A DNA stretch of 64,000 nucleotides from Streptomyces longwoodensis (GTDB taxonomy: Bacteria > Actinomycetota > Actinomycetes > Streptomycetales > Streptomycetaceae): assembly GCF_001514125.1 (NCBI RefSeq), contig NZ_KQ948550.1:124001-188000 (forward strand), read 5' to 3'. How positions within the stretch are numbered: position 1 is the stretch's first letter; every line of letters begins with the position of its first letter. Shown piece by piece: positions 48,057-57,126 of the stretch. A model generated the notes under the pieces. It had not been told where the DNA came from. It did not search any database and saw nothing but the letters and a program-made list of their open reading frames with translations. Position numbers and translations under genes: made by a program.

Positions 48057-48457
48057 CGGGCCTCCTTCGTGGGGTGCGGCACCGCGCGCGGCGCACGCTC
48101 GTGACCGGTTGTGATGGACTGCTGATCGATGTGCCTGCCCTGCGGTCGGCATCCCACGGCAGCACGCGCGCACGCCTGTACACGGACGGTGCGTGACGAC
48201 ACCGGAGCGGCCCCCGCACACCGCTGTGACCGACGCCAACTGCCCGGAGACTATCGCCTCTTCGAACACGCCCGCACAGGGCCGACGTCAAGAATCAATT
48301 ACGAAGCACCGCCGGGGCCGGACGGTTCGTGCACCCGTCGAAGACGAAGTGAATCGTTAACACGGTTTCCCTTGACTGACCGAGAAGCGGCTGGATTGGA
48401 TCGAGACCTGCGCGTTTTCTTCACCCCCATCGAACCCGAGAGCTCGGAAACGGACAC
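48057..48457. promoter_or_regulatory. Divergent promoter region between cvnA and the osmoprotectant-binding protein gene
   Basis: 400 bases without a convincing gene, locally A/T-richer than its surroundings around 48290-48420. On the plus strand TTGACT (48372-48377) and TTGGAT (48396-48401) are a possible promoter for the binding protein. Confidence 0.4.
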
Positions 48458-49414
48458 GTGACTTCCAACGCCCACAGCAGCAGGTTCCTCCGCAGACGTC
48501 CCGGCGCGGCGGCCGTCGCGCTCGCCGCGGCCACGGTCCTGCTGGCCGGATGCGGCTCCTCCGACGACTCGGACGACCCGCTCGACGGAGGCAAGGCGGA
48601 CGGCAGCTCGGTCGTCGTCGGCTCCAACAACTTCGCCGAGAGCATCCTCCTCGCGGACATCTACGGCGAGGCCCTGAAGGCCAAGGGCATCAAGGTCTCC
48701 TACAAGCCGAACATCGGCAGCCGCGAGACCACCTACGGCCTGCTCAAGAACGGTTCCATCACCGTCCTGCCGGAGTACAACGGCTCGCTGCTCGCCTACC
48801 TCGACGCCAAGGCCCAACAGACCTCGCTGCAGGGCGTGAACGCGGCCGTCAAGGCCAAGCTCGACGCCAAGCTGACGCTGCTGGAGTCCTCCCCGGCCGA
48901 GGACAAGGACTCCGTCACGGTCAACGCCGAGACCGCCAAGAAGTACGACCTGACCGCCTCCTCGACGCTGGCCGACCTCAAGGACGCCGCGCCCGAGCTG
49001 GTCCTCGGCGGCTCGCCCGAGTTCCAGACCCGCCAGCAGGGCATGCTGGGCCTGGAGTCCGTGTACGGCCTGAAGTTCAAGTCGTTCAAGGCGCTCGACG
49101 CCGGCGGCCCGCTCACCCAGGCCGCGCTGAAGAAGAACACCGTGCAGGCCGCGGACGTCTTCACCACGGACCCGACCATCACCAAGGAGAAGTTCGTCGT
49201 CCTCCAGGACCCGAAGAACCTCTTCGGCTTCGCGAACGTGACCCCGCTGGTCTACAAGAGCGGTCTGTCCCAGGAGGGCGTCGCCGCGCTCAACGCGGTC
49301 TCCGCCAAGCTCGACACCAAGACCCTGCTCGACCTGGACTCCCAGGTGCAGCTGGAGAACAAGGACCCGCTGGACGTCGCCAAGGCCTGGCTGAAGACGG
49401 CCGGCCTGGACTGA
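48458..49414 (+). CDS. Osmoprotectant ABC transporter substrate-binding lipoprotein (OpuAC/OsmF-like)
   Basis: 318 residues. Signal peptide with lipobox LLAGC (Cys at about 31). The mature part starts VVVGSNNFAESILLADIYGEAL and includes the ligand-region NIGSRETTYGLLKNGSITVLPEYNGSLL and AADVFTTDPTITKEKFVVLQD. Captures compatible solutes such as glycine betaine for the ATPase/permeases encoded 4.8 kb upstream, although other quaternary amines are possible. GTG start. Confidence 0.92.
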   Translation: MTSNAHSSRFLRRRPGAAAVALAAATVLLAGCGSSDDSDDPLDGGKADGSSVVVGSNNFAESILLADIYGEALKAKGIKVSYKPNIGSRETTYGLLKNGSITVLPEYNGSLLAYLDAKAQQTSLQGVNAAVKAKLDAKLTLLESSPAEDKDSVTVNAETAKKYDLTASSTLADLKDAAPELVLGGSPEFQTRQQGMLGLESVYGLKFKSFKALDAGGPLTQAALKKNTVQAADVFTTDPTITKEKFVVLQDPKNLFGFANVTPLVYKSGLSQEGVAALNAVSAKLDTKTLLDLDSQVQLENKDPLDVAKAWLKTAGLD

Positions 49415-49435
49415 CCCACCCCGCGCGCAGCCCAC

Positions 49436-50956
49436 GTGGACACCACGGCGAACGGACCGACCCGGGTGCCCCCGCACGACGGCGGGGGCACCCGGGTCGT
49501 CCTGGACGGGACCACCCTCACGGCCGGCGACCTGGTCGCGCTCGCCGACGGCACCGCCGTGCCCGCCGTGGCACCCGGGGCCCGCGCCCGCGCCGTGCGC
49601 TCCTGGCGCGCCGCCCAGCGGCTCGCCACCGCCGGCCGCCTCTACGGCCGCGGCACCGGCGTCGGCGCCCAGCGCTCGGTGGCGGTCGCCCCGGACGACG
49701 AGGCGGCCCACGGCCTGCGCCTGCTGCGCAGCCACGCCGGGGGCGCCGGCGACCTGCTGCCCGCCCGGCAGGTCCGCGCCCTGCTCGCCGTGCGCGCCAA
49801 CCAGCTCCTCGCCGGCGGCTCCGGCATCCAGCCCGCCTTCGTCGACGCCCTCACCGACGCCCTGCGCCTCGGCGTCCACCCGGCGGTCAACGAGTACGGC
49901 GGGGTCGGCACCGGCGACCTCACCGCCCTGGCCCAGACCGGGCTCACCCTGATCGGGGAACGCCCCTGGCTGGACACCCGGCGGGAGCACCCGGCCGACC
50001 TGCCCCCGGACGGCCTGCCCGCACCGGTCACCCTGCGGCCCGGCGACGCGCTCGCCCTGCTCAGCAGCAACGCCCTCGCCCTCGGGCAGGCCGCGCTCGC
50101 CTGGCACGACCTCGACGTCCTGCTCCGGGCCACCCACGCGGTGGCCGCCCTGTCCCTGGCCGCCGTGTCGGGCTCGCCCGAGGCCTACGCCGCCCCCGTG
50201 CACGCCCTGCGCCCCTACCCCGGTGCCGCGCGCGCCGCCGCCGAGGTGCGCCGACTGCTCGGCCTGCCCGAGCGGCCGCCCGGCCAGGGCCGGCGCATCC
50301 AGGACCCGTTCGGCTTCCGGGCGTTCCCCCAGGCGCACGGCTGCGCCCTGGACGCCGCCGACCGGCTGCGCACGGTGGTCGAGGTCGAGATCAACTGCCC
50401 CACGGAGAACCCCCTGGTGGCACCCGACGGCTCCGGCGCCTACCACCACGGGGGCTTCTTCGCCGCGCCCCTCGCCCTCGCGCTCGACGGGCTCGACCTG
50501 GCGCTGCTGCAGACCGCGCAGCTCTCCGCCGCCCGGCTGACCGCGCTCGGCGATCCCGGGCTGACCGGGCTGACGCCGTTCCTCGCCGTCGGGCCGGCCG
50601 GCAGCTCCGGCACGATGATCCTGGAGTACGCCGCCCACTCGGCCCTGGCGGAGCTGCGGGCGAGCGCCGACCCCGCCTCCGCCGGGCACGCCGTCCTGTC
50701 CCGGGGACTGGAGGAGGCCGCCAGCTTCGCCGGCCAGGCCGCCCGCCAGACCCTGCGCGCGACCCGCGCCTACGCCACCGTCCTGGCCTGCGAACTGGTC
50801 GCCGCCGTACGCGCGTTGCGCCTGCACCCGGCACCCCCACCGGTCCCCGCCTTCACCCTGGCGGCGGCCGCCCTCCCGGCGGGCACGGACGACCGCCCCC
50901 TGACGGGCGACGTGACGACGGCGACGGAACTCCTGCCGAGGCTGGCGGAGTTGTAG
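49436..50956 (+). CDS. Aromatic amino acid ammonia-lyase-like protein with altered MIO motif
   Basis: 506 residues of the HAL/PAL fold: the conserved Tyr loop reads GRLYGRGTGVGAQR, and TENPLVAPDG, QDPFGFRAFPQAHG and GSSGTMILEYAAHS correspond to active-site segments. The catalytic MIO prosthetic group forms from Ala-Ser-Gly in GSVGASGDL; here the segment is GGVGTGDL (155-162), one residue shorter and without Ala-Ser. Canonical lyase chemistry therefore looks unlikely. It follows the binding-protein gene by 21 bases, so it is probably co-transcribed. GTG start; role unknown. Confidence 0.8.
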   Translation: MDTTANGPTRVPPHDGGGTRVVLDGTTLTAGDLVALADGTAVPAVAPGARARAVRSWRAAQRLATAGRLYGRGTGVGAQRSVAVAPDDEAAHGLRLLRSHAGGAGDLLPARQVRALLAVRANQLLAGGSGIQPAFVDALTDALRLGVHPAVNEYGGVGTGDLTALAQTGLTLIGERPWLDTRREHPADLPPDGLPAPVTLRPGDALALLSSNALALGQAALAWHDLDVLLRATHAVAALSLAAVSGSPEAYAAPVHALRPYPGAARAAAEVRRLLGLPERPPGQGRRIQDPFGFRAFPQAHGCALDAADRLRTVVEVEINCPTENPLVAPDGSGAYHHGGFFAAPLALALDGLDLALLQTAQLSAARLTALGDPGLTGLTPFLAVGPAGSSGTMILEYAAHSALAELRASADPASAGHAVLSRGLEEAASFAGQAARQTLRATRAYATVLACELVAAVRALRLHPAPPPVPAFTLAAAALPAGTDDRPLTGDVTTATELLPRLAEL

Positions 50957-50972
50957 GGGCGGTGTCGATGCC

Positions 50973-51027
50973 CGGTTGTCGGCCGGCGGTTGTCGGCCGG
51001 CGGTTGTCGGCCAGCGGTTGTCGGTCG
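50973..51027. repeat. 14-bp tandem repeat, nearly four copies
   Basis: Units of CGGTTGTCGGCCGG at 50973, 50987, 51001 (one change) and a partial one at 51015, immediately downstream of the ammonia-lyase-like stop codon. Confidence 0.85.
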
Positions 51028-51148
51028 TCGGTGGGCGGTGGCGGTAGGCGGCTGTCCGGAGGCGGCGGGACGGAGGTCGGACGGGTGCTGCCTGCTGCGT
51101 GAGAAATCAGGTGGGGCTTCCCCCGCCCGCTGGCTAGGCTCGCGTCCC

Positions 51149-51565
51149 GTGAACCGACGGCGACAGAAGAAGCTCGCGCGGCGTCTCGTCGCGGCCGTGC
51201 TCTGCGACGACGGGCGGGCGGTCGACGCGCTGTTGCGGGCCGGTGCCGACCCGGGCGCCGCCGACGCGGACGGGGTGACCCCGCTCTACACGGCCTGTGT
51301 GCAGGGCAGCGCGGACACCGCCCGGCGACTGCTGCGGGCCGGGGCGCCGCCGGACGCGGAGAGCGGCGGCCCCGGGGCGGACGGCACGCCGCTGTGCGCG
51401 GCCGCCTGCTGGGGCCACACCGAGACGGTCCGCACCCTCCTCGCCCACGGCGCCGACCCCACCCTCCGCGAGGACGAGGGCACCGGGCGCACCCCGCTGG
51501 AGTGGGCCCGCGAGGGCGCGCATGCGGAGACCGTCGCGGTGCTCGTCGCGGCGGGGGCGGGCTGA
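51149..51565 (+). CDS. Ankyrin-repeat protein
   Basis: 138 residues forming about three to four ankyrin repeats (GVTPLYTACVQGSADTARRLLRAGA, GTPLCAAACWGHTETVRTLLAHGADP, TPLEWAREGAHAETVAVLVAAGA). Protein-protein interaction module, no enzyme domain. GTG start without a Shine-Dalgarno; a TAGGCT hexamer about 10 bases upstream suggests a leaderless transcript. Confidence 0.85.
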   Translation: MNRRRQKKLARRLVAAVLCDDGRAVDALLRAGADPGAADADGVTPLYTACVQGSADTARRLLRAGAPPDAESGGPGADGTPLCAAACWGHTETVRTLLAHGADPTLREDEGTGRTPLEWAREGAHAETVAVLVAAGAG

Positions 51566-51582
51566 GGCCTGTGCGGGGGACG

Positions 51583-51613
51583 GCCGGTCGAGAGGGCAGC
51601 GCCCCCTCGACCG
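51583..51613. terminator. 13-bp hairpin between convergent genes
   Basis: CCGGTCGAGAGGG pairs with CCCCCTCGACCGG with one mismatch around a 5-base loop, between the ankyrin and DUF6114 stop codons. Confidence 0.7.
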
Positions 51614-51662
51614 GTGACCGTCCGGGTCCGTACGGCGGACGTACCCGCGGGCCGGGACCGCG

Positions 51663-52103
51663 TCAGACCTTCGTCAGGCCCGCCCCGTCCGCCGGCTTCG
51701 CCTGCTTGCGTACCCGGCGGCCCCGGCGGGGCTCCTGGTCGGGGAGCCAGCCGAAGGCGAGGCAGCTGCCCGTGACCCCGAGCAGCAGGCCGATGAGGAA
51801 GCCGCCGAGGTTCGAGGTGACCCAGGTGCCCAGCGAGAGCAGCACTCCGGTGATCGAGTAGAACAGCCGCTGCGCCGGGTTGAAGAGGATCAGCAGGCCC
51901 AGCAGCAGCATCAGGCCCGGCAGGAGGTAGCCCGCCAGGCCCTGCATGCCGATGTGCAGCACGACCTTCAGGGACGCCTTCTCGGTGAGCAGGATCCAGC
52001 CCCCGCCCAGGGCGAGCAACAGCCCGCCCCAGAACGGCCGTCGGGCCCGCCAGTGCCGGAAGGCGGGCCGCAGTCCCTGACGCGGACGGTCGGCCGTGGT
52101 CAT
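51663..52103 (-). CDS. DUF6114 family membrane protein
   Basis: 146 residues with about four membrane helices (FWGGLLLALGGGWILL, VLHIGMQGLAGYLLPGLMLLLGLLILF, LFYSITGVLLSLGTWV, LGGFLIGLLLGVTGSCLAF) and a basic C-terminus. Found in Streptomyces next to DUF6230 proteins. ATG start shares one base with the DUF6230 stop (TGATG). Function unknown. Confidence 0.8.
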   Translation of the reverse strand: MTTADRPRQGLRPAFRHWRARRPFWGGLLLALGGGWILLTEKASLKVVLHIGMQGLAGYLLPGLMLLLGLLILFNPAQRLFYSITGVLLSLGTWVTSNLGGFLIGLLLGVTGSCLAFGWLPDQEPRRGRRVRKQAKPADGAGLTKV

Positions 52104-52765
52104 CAGCAACCCGAGCTGCTGAAGCTCAGCTTGAGGCCGGGCAGCTTGAACACACCGGCGGTGGTCGCGTAGTTGACCTGGCGCAGGTTGGCGATGTGGA
52201 CCGTGTCGGCCTGCTGGCTGAACACGCCGATCGGTCCCTTCACGCCGGCCTTGGTCAGGGTGCTGGCGTCGTTGCCGATCTCGATGTTGTCGAAGGAGGC
52301 GTTGCCGGACAGCTCGGTGGAGTCCGTGGTCAGGTCGGTCGCCTGCACCTTCTGCGACCCGGAGCCGGCCTGGATCTTCAGGTTGGTGCCGCCCAGGTCG
52401 ACGCTCTGGCACAGCTTGGTGAGGGTGGCGTTCTTGATGGCGGAGGTCACCACGAGCACCTGCCCGCCGGTGTCACCGGCGTTGGGGCTGCCCTCGGCCA
52501 TGTTGTCGAGCGAGCCGAACTGCTCGAAACCGGTTCCGGTGAGGTCCGTCGCGGTGACCGTGAACGGCATGCCGGAGATCGCGAACTGGACCCCCAGCGC
52601 GCCTTGGGCGGTGAGGACCGCGAGTCCGGCGGCGACCAGGGTCGCGGGCACCGCCATGACGGCGGCCCGGCGCATCCGCACCCGGCCGCGCCGTTCTTCG
52701 GAACCGCTTTCCGGGTTCCCGGGTGTTCTGTCGGCGGACGACGTGACGTCCGAGGACGAGGCCAT
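52103..52765 (-). CDS. DUF6230 family membrane-anchored protein
   Basis: 220 residues. One N-terminal helix (AAVMAVPATLVAAGLAVLTAQGALG) then an extracytoplasmic beta-rich domain containing TGTGFEQFG, KNATLTKLCQSVDL and LKLSFSSSGC with two Cys likely paired. I chose the ATG preceded by GGGAG (MASSSDVTSS); in-frame ATGs lie 4, 6 and 8 codons upstream. Operon with DUF6114. A TTGACC/TAACTT promoter lies about 140 bases upstream. Confidence 0.75.
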   Translation of the reverse strand: MASSSDVTSSADRTPGNPESGSEERRGRVRMRRAAVMAVPATLVAAGLAVLTAQGALGVQFAISGMPFTVTATDLTGTGFEQFGSLDNMAEGSPNAGDTGGQVLVVTSAIKNATLTKLCQSVDLGGTNLKIQAGSGSQKVQATDLTTDSTELSGNASFDNIEIGNDASTLTKAGVKGPIGVFSQQADTVHIANLRQVNYATTAGVFKLPGLKLSFSSSGC

Positions 52766-52905
52766 GTCTGCTCCCATGGGCATAGTCATGCGGGTTGGGC
52801 ATCAGTGGCGCGTTGTCCTGGCGCGGACACCGGCTGCCGCGAGCGACTCCTCACCAGTCCCGGATTCGCAAGGGCTTTCTCGTTACGCGGCAGTAGCCAT
52901 TTCGG

Positions 52906-52935
52906 AAGTTACCGATGGTTACACCCAGGGGTCAA
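52906..52935 (-). promoter_or_regulatory. Candidate sigma-70-type promoter of the DUF6230/DUF6114 operon
   Basis: On the minus strand TTGACC (52935-52930), an 18-base spacer and TAACTT (52911-52906). Confidence 0.5.
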
Positions 52936-53052
52936 GGGACATGTGGAAAAACGGTGTTCATGGCGTGTCTCCCGGGGGGCGCCCGTCTGGACGGGCCGCG
53001 CGCATATATCTGTCGGACCGTCAATTACTGTGATCGACACGTGCGTTGAGCC

Positions 53053-53081
53053 TTGACGACGTCCCGCGGCGGGTCTACAAC
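53053..53081 (+). promoter_or_regulatory. Consensus-like promoter, 366 bases before the exported-protein gene
   Basis: TTGACG, 17-base spacer, TACAAC. A near-ideal housekeeping promoter, but unusually far from the next start codon. Confidence 0.55.
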
Positions 53082-53203
53082 TGCCCCAGGCCGACTCCGT
53101 GGGCACCGCCCCGGCCGGCCCGGATCCGTGGCGCCGGATCCCCCACGCGGCAGGACGGCCGCGTTTCCCGGACGCACCTCAGCACGGGCGGATTCGCCCC
53201 TGA

Positions 53204-54091
<888 letters not shown>

Positions 54092-54136
54092 CCTGCCGAC
54101 GCACTCCGTTCCACGGTTCGACCGTTCCACCGTTCA

Positions 54137-54162
54137 CGCCCCCGGCCCGCGGGCCGGGGGCG
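54137..54162. terminator. 26-base perfect palindrome between convergent genes
   Basis: CGCCCCCGGCCC-GC-GGGCCGGGGGCG reads the same on both strands and sits between the exported-protein and AA10 gene ends; a bidirectional terminator. Confidence 0.85.
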
Positions 54163-54163
54163 C

Positions 54164-55126
54164 TCAGCGCCGCCGCAGCCGCGCGGCCAGGGCGGCGCCG
54201 CCGGTGAGCACCAGCACCGCCGCGGCGCCGCCCGCCAGCAGCGGGGCGGAGGGTCCGCCGCCGGTCTCCCGCGACGCGGCGGCCACCGGCGTGCTCCCGG
54301 CGGCGGGCCGCTCCGCGGGGGCGCCCGCCGGGGAGGGCGACGTGGTGCCCGGGACGGCGGGGGCCCCGGCCGCCTCCCGGTCCTTCGCCTCCGGGGCGGC
54401 CACCGCGCTCGCCCGCGCGTCGCCCCGGCCGCCCCGCGCCGACGGCGTGCCCGCACCGGCCGTGGGGGAGGCCGCCCGGACCTGCGGGAACACCACGTCC
54501 GCACACGAGTAGTAGGTGTCGGGCGTGCTGGTGTTCTGCCAGACGGTGTAGAGCACCTGGCGGCCCGTGCGGTCGGCGGGCAGCTTCGCCGTGAGGTGGT
54601 AGGCGCCGTCGCTCAGCGCCGGGTCGGTGATCTCGGCGAACGGGCGCCGGGGCAGGTCGTCCCAGGTGAGCGGCTTCGCCGGGTCGTACCCGGGCTCGGT
54701 CAGGTACAGCCTGAACGTGCCGGTGTGCGGGATCGTCGACGCGTAGGTCATCCGCAGCCTCCCGCCCGGCGTGAGCCGCGTCGCCGGCCAGTCCGCGCGG
54801 GCCAGGTCGAGCCCCCGGTACGCGGGCAGGCCCCCGCTGCACAGCTCGCCGTCGGGCACGACCTGCCGGTCGCGGCCGTCGACGTTCGCCACCCGCAGGT
54901 TGTCCCACGCGGTGAAGGGGCCCCCGTTCGCCGCCACCGCGGCCCGGCACGCGGCCGTCCGGGACGCCGCACCCCCCTCGGGCGAGCAGGCGTACACCCG
55001 GCTGACCGGATCGGTGGGCGCGCCGTGCGCCAGGGCCGGGCCCGCGGCGCCCAGGGCCAGCAGGACGGGGCTCAGGGCGGCGGCCGCCAGGGCGGCGAGC
55101 GGGCCAACTGCGGTCATCCGGGGCAT
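54164..55126 (-). CDS. AA10 lytic polysaccharide monooxygenase, membrane-anchored
   Basis: 320 residues. The signal peptide ends ...PALA, so the mature enzyme starts with His (HGAPTDPVSRVYAC), the first copper-brace ligand. The second is expected in ASTIPHTGTFRLYL. DGELCSGG, the WDDL segment and TVWQNTSTPDTYYSCADV are conserved. Instead of a carbohydrate-binding module it has an Ala/Pro/Ser linker and a C-terminal helix (LLAGGAAAVLVLTGGAALAARL) with basic tail and no clear LPxTG. ATG start after GAGGAG. Confidence 0.9.
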   Translation of the reverse strand: MPRMTAVGPLAALAAAALSPVLLALGAAGPALAHGAPTDPVSRVYACSPEGGAASRTAACRAAVAANGGPFTAWDNLRVANVDGRDRQVVPDGELCSGGLPAYRGLDLARADWPATRLTPGGRLRMTYASTIPHTGTFRLYLTEPGYDPAKPLTWDDLPRRPFAEITDPALSDGAYHLTAKLPADRTGRQVLYTVWQNTSTPDTYYSCADVVFPQVRAASPTAGAGTPSARGGRGDARASAVAAPEAKDREAAGAPAVPGTTSPSPAGAPAERPAAGSTPVAAASRETGGGPSAPLLAGGAAAVLVLTGGAALAARLRRR

Positions 55127-55325
55127 CGGGGACGTCTCCTCGGCCGGCACGGGAACGGTCACCCCAGCAGTACGGGAACGACCCCCGGTGCGTTCACGGC
55201 GCCCACCGGCTTCCTGGACCGCCCGCCGGGCACCCCCGCTCGCAGCCCCCGTGTCGGTCCGTCCGCCGGACGCCCGGCCGCCCGTCGCGAAGGCGCCCTA
55301 CGAAGCTGCCCGTCGCGAACGCGTC
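55127..55325. other. Gap between AA10 and receptor genes
   Basis: 200 bases lying before the AA10 start and after the receptor stop, both on the minus strand. I see nothing beyond the presumed AA10 promoter. Confidence 0.4.
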
Positions 55326-55976
55326 CTAGGAGGCCGCCCGTTCCTCCTCCGACGCCAGCACCCGGGCACCCCGGTCGGCGCGGGCGTCCAGGCCCGGGAG
55401 CAGGCCCGGGACCGCGATGCTCGGCAGGATGTGCGCCCACATGACCGCGAGCCGGTCGGCCAGGTCGGCGCGGTCCGTGAGCGCCCGGGCCATCAGCTGG
55501 ACCCCGGTGAAGCACCCGACCAGCAGCTCCACCGTGTCGCGCGGCCTGACCGTCGGCAGCAGCTCGCCGCGCTCCTGCGCCAGTTCGAGCAGCTCGGTGA
55601 GCCGGTCGGCCCACTGCCGGAACGGCTCGCCGTGGTCGACCCCGGCCGGCGTCTCCTGGTCCACGGCCAGCCGGACGCTGCCGCGCAGCAGCGCGTTGCC
55701 CAGCAGTTGCCGCCCCACCACGAACGTCATGTCGATGACCTCCTGGAGCTTGCACGCCTGCGGCGGCACGGCCCCGAAGGAGACCTGCGACTCCACCACG
55801 GCCTGCGCCAGCGACTCCTTGGAGGGGAAGTGGAAGTACAGGGCGCCCTTGGTGACGTCGGCCCGCTCCAGCACCATGGAGATGGTGGTCGAGGCGTAGC
55901 CGTGCTCGTCGAAGACCGCGCCGGCCGCTTCGAGGATCGCCCTGCGCGTCCTGATGGCGCGCTCTTGTTTCGCCAT
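55326..55976 (-). CDS. Gamma-butyrolactone receptor-type TetR regulator (ScbR/ArpA/CprB-like) 1
   Basis: 216 residues. N-terminal HTH TRRAILEAAGAVFDEHGYASTT then VTKGALYFHFPSKESLAQAV, the sequence typical of ScbR/ArpA receptors. The C-terminal ligand domain keeps a Trp in the FRQWADRLTELLELA segment. Divergent from an afsA homologue with an ARE-like operator between them, the classic arrangement for a receptor that represses itself and the synthase until its butyrolactone accumulates. ATG start with AAAGGG. Position resembles CprB in S. coelicolor. Confidence 0.9.
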   Translation of the reverse strand: MAKQERAIRTRRAILEAAGAVFDEHGYASTTISMVLERADVTKGALYFHFPSKESLAQAVVESQVSFGAVPPQACKLQEVIDMTFVVGRQLLGNALLRGSVRLAVDQETPAGVDHGEPFRQWADRLTELLELAQERGELLPTVRPRDTVELLVGCFTGVQLMARALTDRADLADRLAVMWAHILPSIAVPGLLPGLDARADRGARVLASEEERAAS

Positions 55977-56064
55977 AAGAGCCCTTTCACGGCGCCGAGT
56001 CGACCGGGCCCCCGCGATCGCCCGCGGCCTCGGCCCGATCATAGGATGCCGTCGACTGATCTCG

Positions 56065-56095
56065 TTGAAAAACAAACCGGTCGCCTCGTACTCTA
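56065..56095 (+). promoter_or_regulatory. ARE-like operator overlapping the afsA-like promoter
   Basis: AAACAAACCGGTCGCCTCGTACTCTA (given here only as positions 56070-56095) matches the left half of the autoregulatory element consensus (AAAMAAACCG) perfectly and the right half partly. It overlaps TTGAAA (56065-56070), an 18-base spacer and TACTCT (56089-56094), a likely promoter for the synthase. It also lies in the probable -35 region of the divergent receptor gene (TATGAT at 56043-56038). Confidence 0.65.
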
Positions 56096-56156
56096 ACGCC
56101 CGACGGAGTGACGGTTCGCCGTCGGCCGTGACCCGCGGGGGGCCGTAGGGAGAGAG

Positions 56157-57059
56157 ATGACCCGACCGCGGCAGCCCGCCGACCCACCGTCCCTGACCAC
56201 GACGGTTCCCCGCCAGCTCGTCCACCGCGCCGCCGTCGCGGAAACCCTTCCCACCGGCTGGCGCAGGACTTCCGCGGACCACTTCACCGTCCGGGCGCAG
56301 TGGCCGCGCGCGCACGGGTTACACGTGTCGCCGGACTGGACGGCCTACGACCCGCTGCTCGTGGTCGAGACCGTCCGGCAGGCCGGCACCCTGATCGCGC
56401 ACGCCGAGTACGGGGTGCCGCTGGACCACCACTTCGTCCTCCAGGAGTTCCACACGCTGACCCGCCCGAAGGAGCTGGCGGTCGAGCGGCTCCCGGCCGA
56501 ACCCGAGCTCGAACTCGCCTTCACCGAGGTGCAGTACCGCGGACGGCGCCCGACCGGCGCCCGCTACACCGCGCGGGTCCTGCGCGACGGCGCGGTGGTC
56601 GCCACCGCCGACGTCGGCTTCACCTGCGTTCCCGCGGCCGTGTACCGGCGGCTGCGCGGCGGCCGCACCCCGGACACGGTCACCGCCCTGCCCGTCCCGC
56701 CGGGGGTCGCGCCGGCCGCGGTGGCCCGCGCCCTGCCCGCGGACGTGGTCCTCGCCCCGACGGCGATATCCGGCCGCTGGCAACTCAGAGTTCATACCGC
56801 GCATCCCGTTTTCTTCGACCACCCGCTGGACCACGCCCCCGGGATGCTCCTGCTGGAGGCGGCCCGCCAGGCCGCGTACCTCAGCACGCGGGGCACGCGC
56901 GCCCCCGCGGAGTACGAGGCGCACTTCCACCGGTACGCCGAGCTGGACGAACCGTTGTGGATCGAGGCGCGGGACGACGGCACGGGCGTCGTCCAAGTGA
57001 CCGGGACGCAGGCCGAGTCGGCGGTCTTCACCTGCCGGGTCGGCACCGAAGCGAGGTGA
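56157..57059 (+). CDS. AfsA/ScbA-type gamma-butyrolactone biosynthesis protein
   Basis: 300 residues with two AfsA hot-dog domains: DHFTVRAQWPRAH...DPLLVVETVRQAGTLIAHAEYGVP in the first and PVFFDHPLDHAPGMLLLEAARQAAYLS in the second. AfsA condenses a beta-ketoacyl-ACP with dihydroxyacetone phosphate to start signal synthesis. Codon 55 is TTA, dependent on bldA tRNA. ATG start with GGGAGAGAG upstream. Flanked by two receptor-like genes, making a complete signal-synthesis/sensing module; the dedicated reductase and phosphatase genes are not adjacent. Confidence 0.93.
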   Translation: MTRPRQPADPPSLTTTVPRQLVHRAAVAETLPTGWRRTSADHFTVRAQWPRAHGLHVSPDWTAYDPLLVVETVRQAGTLIAHAEYGVPLDHHFVLQEFHTLTRPKELAVERLPAEPELELAFTEVQYRGRRPTGARYTARVLRDGAVVATADVGFTCVPAAVYRRLRGGRTPDTVTALPVPPGVAPAAVARALPADVVLAPTAISGRWQLRVHTAHPVFFDHPLDHAPGMLLLEAARQAAYLSTRGTRAPAEYEAHFHRYAELDEPLWIEARDDGTGVVQVTGTQAESAVFTCRVGTEAR

Positions 57060-57080
57060 GCTATGGTGGACACGGGGTAG

Positions 57081-57107
57081 AAAACAAACGGCATGACCCG
57101 TTCTTTG
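57081..57107 (+). promoter_or_regulatory. Second ARE-like operator before receptor-like gene 2
   Basis: AAAACAAACGG ... CCCGTTCTTTG forms an imperfect inverted repeat (AACGG/CCGTT core) sharing AAAACAAAC with the first site, in the 67-base gap after the synthase gene. Confidence 0.55.
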
Positions 57108-57126
57108 CGGCCCAGGAGAGACCCGG

